Of a stretch of DNA of 64,000 nucleotides, positions 58,293-64,000 are shown one piece after another. The stretch is taken from positions 124,001-188,000 of the forward strand of contig LJHR01000005.1 of assembly GCA_001296005.1 (NCBI GenBank). Direction: 5' to 3'. The notes beneath the pieces were generated by a model, which saw nothing but the letters and a program-made list of their open reading frames with translations, did not search any database and was not told the origin of the DNA. Position numbers and translations under genes: made by a program. The stretch is from an alpha proteobacterium AAP38. GTDB lineage: Bacteria; Pseudomonadota; Alphaproteobacteria; Azospirillales; Azospirillaceae. Position 1 is the stretch's first letter; the number at the start of each line of letters is the position of its first letter.

Positions 58293-60185
58293 TCAATAAA
58301 CGGTGTCGGTGTTGAATCGGGACTGCGCCGCCAGTCGGACAGCGGCATTGGCGGCGCCGTACGCGTCGTACCCGCGCCGTTCCACGAATTCGAAGAAGAA
58401 GCGTTTCGCGAAGGCGCGGGAGTAAAGCTGGAAGAACTCCGCCTCGTCGGTCCGGTCATAGAGGATGTCATGTGCCGCCATCCGTTCCACCAGATCGGGG
58501 TCCAGGCCGAACCGCGCCTCGATATCATCATAGTAATTGCGCGGGATGGGGAGGCGTTCCAGCCCGCGTTCCTGCAACGCCTTTGCGGTCGCAAATATAT
58601 CGCCGGTGGCCAGCGCCACATGCTGCACGCCCGCACCCAGATAATGGTTCAGGAAGCGCGATGTCAGGGTCTGTGCCGCCGCAGAGCCGTTCAGAGTCAC
58701 ACGGAACGAACGGTCGCCATTCTCGATCGCCTGACTATGGACGATGCCCAGCGGATCGGCGATTTCGAGCTGCGGCGTCTTGGTCACGTCGAACAGCGCG
58801 AAATAATAGAGCAGCCAGGACAGGAATTCCTCATACCCCATGGCCTGGGCGATATGGTCGATGCGGCTCAGGCCAACGCCGGGCACCGGCACCTCTGTCA
58901 GCGGCACGAAGTCATTGCGCCAGACCTGTTCCTGGGTCCCGTCCTCGATGAAATAGATCAGGCTGCCGCCCACCCCGCGCACGCAGGGAATATCCATTTC
59001 CCCCGGTCCCACGGCCTGGGCGAAGCGGGGGATGCGCAGGCTGTCGGCACGGTCCAGCGCCGCCGGCACATCATGCACCCGCAGGGCCAGTGCACAGACT
59101 GACGCGCCATGCACGATGGAATGGCTGTGGGCAAAGCCCTCCGTCTCTCCATTCAGGACGATGTTGATGTCGCCCTGACACCAGCGGGTGACGGCCTTGC
59201 TGATATGCCGCCCCACCGGTTCAAAACCCATGGTGGCCAGCATGGCGCCCAGCGGCCCCGCCTCTTCCTCCGTTGCGGCGAATTCGATGAATTCTACGCC
59301 ACGCACATCAATGCGCGGAGGCATGGTGGCGGGCCGCTTTAGCCGGGCCAGCGCCTCATCCTCCACCAGTTTCAGCGAGCGATAGCCATCCAGGGCGATG
59401 CCGGAGGCGGAGCCGGCGCGGAACCGGTCGTTGAAAATCTCCAGCGACAGCGGCCCGCGATAGCCTATGGCGATCAGCGCCTTCACATAATCGGTGATGG
59501 GCAGGTCGCCTTGGCCCGGCATATTGCGGAAATGCCGGCTCCAGTACAGGTGATCCATGTCCAGGCGCGGGGCGTCGGCAATCTGCACGATGAACAGCTT
59601 GGCCGGATCAATGTCGCGGATGCTGTCGATGGGCACATTGCGGGCCAGGGAATGGAAACTGTCCAGGATCAGGCCGATATTCGGATGGTTGACACGGTGG
59701 ACAATGTCCCAGGCGTCGCGGTGATCATGCACATGCCGACCCCAGGCCAGCGCCTCATACCCCACGCGCAACCCCTGCGCTGCGGCCAGTTCGCCCAGGT
59801 CGCGGAAATCATCCACGATGCGCCCGCGTTCCGGCAGCGATTGCGGCGAGACGTTGGAACAGACCAGCAGCAGGTCGGTACCCAGTTCCGCCATCACATC
59901 GAACTTGCGCAGCATCCGTTCGAAGGTGCGGGTGCGCAGGGTGCCGGGCATGCCCTCAAAATCGCGGAAGGGCTGAAACATGGTGATGGTCAGACCCAGA
60001 TCGGCCGCGATGCGCCGCACATCGGCGGGGCGTCCATCGAAGGTCAGAAGGTCGTTCTCGAAAATCTCGACACCGCTGAACCCGGCCGCCGCCGCCGCTT
60101 CGAGCTTGCCGGTCAGGGTGCCACTGATCGACACGGTCGCGATGGATTTGGCCAGGCCGCCGGTCGGCAATTCCGCCCGTTCCAT
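58293..60185 (-). CDS. quiC: 3-dehydroshikimate dehydratase, QuiC type (fused to HPPD-like domain)
   Basis: A 630-residue two-domain enzyme that turns 3-dehydroshikimate into protocatechuate. Residues 1-280 are a xylose-isomerase-like TIM barrel with metal ligands E144 (GYEALAW), D175 (LILDSFHS), Q201 (IVQIADAP) and E249 (SLEIFND). Residues 295-630 are a vicinal-oxygen-chelate half like 4-hydroxyphenylpyruvate dioxygenase, with H444 (RIDHIAQ), H522 (VQHVALAT) and E599 (FFFEFVER) as an intact iron triad. This fusion is known from QuiC1 of Pseudomonas putida; the role of the second domain is unsettled. A TetR-like operator lies 63 bases upstream of the start, shared with the divergent aroQ. Confidence 0.92.
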   Translation of the reverse strand: MERAELPTGGLAKSIATVSISGTLTGKLEAAAAAGFSGVEIFENDLLTFDGRPADVRRIAADLGLTITMFQPFRDFEGMPGTLRTRTFERMLRKFDVMAELGTDLLLVCSNVSPQSLPERGRIVDDFRDLGELAAAQGLRVGYEALAWGRHVHDHRDAWDIVHRVNHPNIGLILDSFHSLARNVPIDSIRDIDPAKLFIVQIADAPRLDMDHLYWSRHFRNMPGQGDLPITDYVKALIAIGYRGPLSLEIFNDRFRAGSASGIALDGYRSLKLVEDEALARLKRPATMPPRIDVRGVEFIEFAATEEEAGPLGAMLATMGFEPVGRHISKAVTRWCQGDINIVLNGETEGFAHSHSIVHGASVCALALRVHDVPAALDRADSLRIPRFAQAVGPGEMDIPCVRGVGGSLIYFIEDGTQEQVWRNDFVPLTEVPVPGVGLSRIDHIAQAMGYEEFLSWLLYYFALFDVTKTPQLEIADPLGIVHSQAIENGDRSFRVTLNGSAAAQTLTSRFLNHYLGAGVQHVALATGDIFATAKALQERGLERLPIPRNYYDDIEARFGLDPDLVERMAAHDILYDRTDEAEFFQLYSRAFAKRFFFEFVERRGYDAYGAANAAVRLAAQSRFNTDTVY

Positions 60186-60247
60186 ATGCCCCTCCCTTCT
60201 CGTGATTGCTGCTGATTATCGGGTCGTTGAAAGACGCGCCTTGACGT

Positions 60248-60265
60248 GAACGTACTATTTCGTAC
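60248..60265. promoter_or_regulatory. Second TetR-like operator, between quiC and aroQ
   Basis: GAACGTACTATTTCGTAC matches 15 of 18 bases of the other-strand form of the palindrome at 55342-55359. It lies in a larger symmetric context, GTGAA (60246-60250) and TTCAC (60269-60273), and in the middle of the divergent promoter, so one bound dimer could control both directions. Confidence 0.65.
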
Positions 60266-60339
60266 ACATTCACGCAACGGCCAATCCCATGGGCCGATCA
60301 ACGACAAACACCGCCTCTCACCGGGCGCAGGGGGGAATT

Positions 60340-60804
60340 TTGCCGGACCCTGTGGAACGAAAGCCTGTTCACATCCTGAATGGGCCCAATCTGAATTTGC
60401 TGGGCACGCGGGAGCCGGAAAAGTACGGTCGCCGCACCCTTGCCGATATCGAGGATAGCTGCCGCCAGCATGCGCAGTCGCTGGGCCTGTCGGTCATCTG
60501 CCGGCAGAGTAACCATGAAGGCGCGCTGATCGACTGGATCCACACGGCGCGCGGGCAAGCGGCGGGGATCATCATCAATCCCGGCGCCTACACCCACACC
60601 TCGGTCGCTATCATGGATGCGCTGCTGGCCTGCGCCGTTCCGGTGGTGGAGGTGCATCTGACCAACATTCACCGGCGGGAAGCCTTCCGCCACCATTCCT
60701 ACGTCTCGCTGGCGGCGACGGGTGTCATTTGCGGCCTTGGTGCCGATGGATATCTGGCCGCCCTCACCTTTCTCGGCAACAGCCTGGGGAACAGCCCATC
60801 ATGA
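60340..60804 (+). CDS. aroQ: 3-dehydroquinate dehydratase, type II
   Basis: A type II dehydroquinase of about 154 residues, converting 3-dehydroquinate to 3-dehydroshikimate. [20 protein letters not shown] contains the catalytic tyrosine; [47 protein letters not shown] complete the active site. The start is uncertain: ATG 60289 has no ribosome site and would lie close to the operator, while TTG 60340 has GGGGGGAA five bases before it and gives a family-like N-terminus. TTG is preferred. The stop overlaps the next gene (ATGA). In this cluster it serves quinate breakdown rather than aromatic biosynthesis. Confidence 0.9.
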   Translation: MPDPVERKPVHILNGPNLNLLGTREPEKYGRRTLADIEDSCRQHAQSLGLSVICRQSNHEGALIDWIHTARGQAAGIIINPGAYTHTSVAIMDALLACAVPVVEVHLTNIHRREAFRHHSYVSLAATGVICGLGADGYLAALTFLGNSLGNSPS

Positions 60805-61652
60805 GCGGGAAATCCATCCTCGCGGGCCTGATCGGGTCGGGGATACAGGCATCCCTGACACCGCGCATGCATGAACAGGAGGGGGCGCGTCAGGGCCTCC
60901 GCTACGTCTATCGCCTGATCGACCTGAAACAGTTGGGTCTGGATGTGACGGCCTTGCCCGATCTGGTGGCGGGGGCGCAGCGGTTCGGCTTCAACGGCCT
61001 GAACATCACCCACCCCTGCAAGCAGGCGGTGATCCCGCTGCTGGACGAATTGTCACCCGAAGCCGCCGCCATCGGTGCCGTCAACACTGTCGTCCTGAAG
61101 GACGGGCGTAAGACTGGCCACAATACCGACTGGTGGGGTTTCGCCGAGGGGTTCCGGCGTGGCCTGCCTGATGCCGATCTGCGCCATGTGGTGCAATTGG
61201 GTGCGGGTGGGGCCGGGGCCGCCGTCGGCTATGCGTTGCTACGGCTGGGTGCCGAACGCCTGTCGATCTTCGACGTGCAGTTGGCGCGGGCCACGGAGCT
61301 GGCTGACCGTCTGAACAGCCTGTTCGGGGAAGGGCGCGCCAGGGCCGTGCAGTCACCGGATGCGGTGCTGCCCCACGCCCATGGTCTGGTGAACACCACG
61401 CCGCGCGGCATGGCCGACTATCCGGGCCTGCCAGTGGGACAAGGGCTGCTGCGCCCCGACCTCTGGGTGGCGGAGATCATCTATTTCCCCATCGAGACGG
61501 AACTGCTGCGCACGGCCCGCCAGCTTGGCTGCCGCACGCTGGATGGTGGCGGCATGGCCTTGTTCCAGGCGGTGGGCGCCTTCCAGCTGTTTACCGGCAT
61601 CGAACCGAATGCCGGTGACATGGGGGCGGATTTCAAGGCAATGCTGGGATAA
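60801..61652 (+). CDS. Quinate/shikimate dehydrogenase (AroE family, catabolic type)
   Basis: A 283-residue NAD(P)-linked dehydrogenase oxidising quinate to 3-dehydroquinate and/or shikimate to 3-dehydroshikimate. [20 protein letters not shown] replaces the SxS-type N-terminus of biosynthetic AroE and is the sign of the bacterial quinate/shikimate group. Catalytic Lys and Asp are in [10 protein letters not shown] and HNTDWWGF; the Rossmann loop is [10 protein letters not shown], with an aspartate at the end of the next strand (IFDVQ), which favours NAD. It overlaps aroQ by four bases and precedes an aromatic-acid transporter. Confidence 0.9.
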   Translation: MSGKSILAGLIGSGIQASLTPRMHEQEGARQGLRYVYRLIDLKQLGLDVTALPDLVAGAQRFGFNGLNITHPCKQAVIPLLDELSPEAAAIGAVNTVVLKDGRKTGHNTDWWGFAEGFRRGLPDADLRHVVQLGAGGAGAAVGYALLRLGAERLSIFDVQLARATELADRLNSLFGEGRARAVQSPDAVLPHAHGLVNTTPRGMADYPGLPVGQGLLRPDLWVAEIIYFPIETELLRTARQLGCRTLDGGGMALFQAVGAFQLFTGIEPNAGDMGADFKAMLG

Positions 61653-61704
61653 GCAAAGCGGAGTGGCCCGATAGAAGGCCATGCGCGGTGCAGGGAGGAA
61701 AAGA

Positions 61705-63042
61705 ATGTCGAACAAGCCGGGCCACAAGACCGACCGGGCCAGCGCCGAATTCCAGGCGCGTGTCGCCGCCCTGGAGGCGGCTCCCATGGGGCGCACGCGC
61801 CTGATCGTGGTGCTGCTCTGTTTTGTCCTGAACCTGCTGGACGGGGTGGATGTGGTGCTGCTGACCTATGCGGCACCAGTCATCGCCCAGGAATGGGGGC
61901 TGAAGGATGGGGCGCTGGGCATTGTGCTGACGGCTAGCCTGCTGGGCACGGCCTTCGGATCGATGCTGATGGGGCCGGTGGCCGACATGATCGGCCGGCG
62001 CAAGGTGGTGCTGATCGCCATCACCCTGATCGGTTCCGGCATGCTGCTGGCGGCCACGGCCCATGACATGGTGATGCTGGCCGTCTGGCGGGTGCTGACG
62101 GGGGTGGGTATCGGTGCCATCCTGGCCTCCATGGCCTCCATAACCTCGGAATTCTCGAATGCCCGGCTGCGCAGCTTCTGGGTTGCGTTCCTGCAGGCCG
62201 GTTGGCCAATCGGGGCCATCATCACGGGCTTTGCGTCCGCCGTCTTGATCCAGGCCTATGGCTGGAAGCCTTTGTTTGTCGGATCGGGCATGCTGTCGGT
62301 CATCATCCTGCCGGTTGTCGCCTGGCTGATGCCGGAATCATTGCAGTTCCTGGCCAAACAGGATGCGCCCGACCGGTTGGCGCGCATGAACCGTCTTCTG
62401 GAGAAACTGGGTCAGCCGGCCCTGAACGAAGCGCCGCCGCTGTCGGCCAAGCGTGGGGTGAAACTGTCTGCCCTGTTCGAGGGGCATCTGGCCCGCTCCA
62501 CCCCCGCCTTGTGGCTGGGTATGACCATGGGCTGGGCCGGGCTTTACTTCCTGATCAGCTGGATCCCCCGCATCGCCGTCAATGCCGGCCTGCCGCTGGA
62601 TCAGGCCATCATGGCGGGTGCCACCTTCAATATCGGCGCTTTCATCGGCAGTGCGGGCATCGGCCTTCTGGCGACCCGGTTGCCGTTGAACCGGCTGATC
62701 CCTGGGTTCCTGGGTGCTGCGACCCTGGCGATGCTGCTGTTCGGCTGGGTCTCCCTGCCGATCATGGCAACCTTCGCCACCATCCTGGTCCTGGGTGTGC
62801 TGGTACAGGGCGGGTTCAACGCCTTCTACCCAATGGCGGCACAGCTTTATCCCACGGAAATCCGCACCACAGGCATCGGCACCGCCATGGCCGTGGGTCG
62901 CAGCGGCGCCATCCTGGGTCCGCTGGCGGCGGGTTACCTGATGCAGAACGGTACCGATCGCGGCATGCTGTTCCTGATCTATGCGGTACCACTGGCCATC
63001 GCGGCCCTGGCGGCATGGCGGGTTGCGTCCAAGCCGTCATGA
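61705..63042 (+). CDS. MFS transporter, aromatic acid:H+ symporter type (quinate/shikimate cluster)
   Basis: A 445-residue, 12-helix transporter. FVLNLLDGVDVVLLTYAAPVIAQEWGL is the first helix with the AAHS acidic motif (LDGVD), and GPVADMIGRRKVVL is the loop 2-3 motif. It probably imports quinate, shikimate or a phenolic acid such as protocatechuate. GGGAGG followed by six bases marks the ATG at 61705; an ATG at 61681 is in frame but lacks a site. It follows the dehydrogenase by 52 bases. It differs from the ferulate-side AAHS protein at 4299 in length and sequence, so the window has two such carriers. Confidence 0.88.
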   Translation: MSNKPGHKTDRASAEFQARVAALEAAPMGRTRLIVVLLCFVLNLLDGVDVVLLTYAAPVIAQEWGLKDGALGIVLTASLLGTAFGSMLMGPVADMIGRRKVVLIAITLIGSGMLLAATAHDMVMLAVWRVLTGVGIGAILASMASITSEFSNARLRSFWVAFLQAGWPIGAIITGFASAVLIQAYGWKPLFVGSGMLSVIILPVVAWLMPESLQFLAKQDAPDRLARMNRLLEKLGQPALNEAPPLSAKRGVKLSALFEGHLARSTPALWLGMTMGWAGLYFLISWIPRIAVNAGLPLDQAIMAGATFNIGAFIGSAGIGLLATRLPLNRLIPGFLGAATLAMLLFGWVSLPIMATFATILVLGVLVQGGFNAFYPMAAQLYPTEIRTTGIGTAMAVGRSGAILGPLAAGYLMQNGTDRGMLFLIYAVPLAIAALAAWRVASKPS

Positions 63043-63172
63043 GGGGCGCCTTCACAACATTCACCGATTAACAGGTTTTTCGCGGCGGATATTCACCATT
63101 TCAGCCATTCACCAGACGGGGGCGTTCCCGCGATGATGCGCCATCACGCACATCAAGAACAGGAAACGCCCC

Positions 63173-64000
63173 ATGAGTGCAGCAGTGGCCGAGACCGTAT
63201 CCGCGTTCAAGCCGAAGAAATCCGTGGCCCTGTCGGGTGTCACGGCCGGCAATACTGCCCTTTGCACCGTTGGCAAATCCGGCAATGATCTGCATTATCG
63301 GGGCTATGACATCCTCGACATCGCGGAGCGGTGCGAGTTCGAGGAGGTGGCCCATCTGTTGATTCATGGCAAGCTGCCGACGGCGGCGGAGCTGAAAGCC
63401 TACAAGGCCCGGCTGCGCGCCATGCGTGGCCTGCCGACCAATGTCCGGCAGGCGCTGGAATGCCTGCCCGCATCGGCGCATCCGATGGATGTCATGCGTA
63501 CCGGCGTCTCGGCCCTGGGCTGTGCCCTGCCGGAAAAGGATGATCACAACATCCCCGGCGCGCGTGACATTGCCGACCGGCTGATGGCTTCGCTGGGGTC
63601 GATGCTGCTCTACTGGTACCATTGGTCCACGAATGGCAAGCGCATCGATGTCGATACCGATGATGACAGTATCGGCGCGCATTTCCTGCATCTGCTGCAT
63701 GGTGCGAAGCCGTCCGTGCTGTGGGAGCGGGCGATGCATACATCCCTGATCCTTTATGCTGAGCATGAGTTCAATGCCTCGACCTTCGCAGGCCGGGTGA
63801 TCGCGGGCACGGGATCAGACATGTATTCCGCCGTGACCGGCGCCATCGGCGCCCTTCGTGGTCCCAAGCATGGCGGCGCCAACGAGGTGGCGTTCGAAAT
63901 CCAGAAGCGCTACGACAATCCCGACGAGGCGGAAGCCGATATCCGCGCGCGGCTAGAGCGTAAAGAGGTGGTGATCGGCTTCGGTCACCCGGTTTACACC
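63173..64000 (+). CDS. prpC: 2-methylcitrate synthase (partial, cut by the window end)
   Basis: The first 276 codons of a citrate-synthase-fold enzyme. GVTAGNTALCTVGKSGNDLHYRGYDI at the start and YWYHWSTNGKRIDVDTDDDS in the middle are specific to PrpC, which condenses propionyl-CoA with oxaloacetate. Two catalytic histidines are seen: in LYAEHEFNASTFAGRV and in GPKHGGANEVAFEI; a third is in FGHPVYT at the cut. The ATG has GGAAACG upstream. The 130-base gap before it holds three direct copies of ATTCACC (63059, 63091, 63107), of unknown meaning. A propionate operon may continue beyond the window. Confidence 0.9.
   Translation, partial: MSAAVAETVSAFKPKKSVALSGVTAGNTALCTVGKSGNDLHYRGYDILDIAERCEFEEVAHLLIHGKLPTAAELKAYKARLRAMRGLPTNVRQALECLPASAHPMDVMRTGVSALGCALPEKDDHNIPGARDIADRLMASLGSMLLYWYHWSTNGKRIDVDTDDDSIGAHFLHLLHGAKPSVLWERAMHTSLILYAEHEFNASTFAGRVIAGTGSDMYSAVTGAIGALRGPKHGGANEVAFEIQKRYDNPDEAEADIRARLERKEVVIGFGHPVYT

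Noticed and set aside
1-64000. tRNA, rRNA, insertion sequence, prophage or integrase features
   Set aside because: No tRNA-like cloverleaf, transposase or integrase motif was seen by reading. A tRNAscan or IS search was not possible here.

Overview
This is GC-rich, densely coding DNA from a free-living Gram-negative bacterium, most likely an alphaproteobacterium. The grounds are several TonB-dependent receptors, PepSY-type reductases, REP-like palindromes with a GAAA loop, and catabolic genes for plant phenolics. An Azospirillaceae/Niveispirillum-like or sphingomonad-like host is a guess from gene content, not a placement.

Left end (1-10 kb): a ferulate operon (vdh-ech-fcs, minus strand) faces a divergent aromatic-acid transporter, a TonB receptor, a di-heme cytochrome c peroxidase-like protein and an OmpA-like lipid-envelope protein. 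From 10 to 15 kb runs a conserved-looking but functionally unassigned set: YcaC-like isochorismatase hydrolase, XapX protein, Tat-type amidohydrolase, DoxX protein and MFS_3 exporter. From 15 to 32 kb genes are mostly housekeeping or orphan: copA behind a clear CueR-type operator, an aldo/keto reductase, two thioesterases, pseG, a KAS III, an iron-type PepSY/TonB operon behind a Fur-like box, a heme N-demethylase-like protein, a DEAD-box helicase with a stand-alone RAM domain, a 43-residue His-rich membrane peptide, and recQ.

Centre (32-47.4 kb, all minus strand): thirteen genes read in one direction with short gaps or overlaps. In order of transcription they are an IutA-like TonB receptor, an esterase, an HpcH/HpaI aldolase, an iron(III)-type ABC transporter (binding protein, fused double permease, ATPase), EutB, EutC, an RraA-like aldolase, a PepSY/ferredoxin-reductase/2Fe-2S fusion, a nitrilase-family amidase, an S33 hydrolase and a GntR regulator. 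A palindrome, TAGCCAAAATTGGCTA or a near match, lies before the receptor, before the amidase and (half a site) before the GntR gene. My reading is an uptake-and-dismantling system for an ethanolamine-containing compound, possibly an ethanolamine/citrate siderophore of the vibrioferrin type. This is the best candidate for an undescribed system.

Right end (47.6-63 kb): a Fur-like-box TonB/PepSY pair, then a TetR-controlled set: large TonB receptor, two exported esterases, DUF3237 protein, QuiC-type dehydroshikimate dehydratase, AroQ, quinate/shikimate dehydrogenase and an aromatic-acid transporter. Matching TetR-like palindromes stand at 55342 and 60248. Together these would cleave hydroxycinnamoyl-quinate esters (chlorogenate-like) and run quinate to protocatechuate, while the ferulate operon at the left end would take the acyl half to vanillate. 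The window ends inside prpC.
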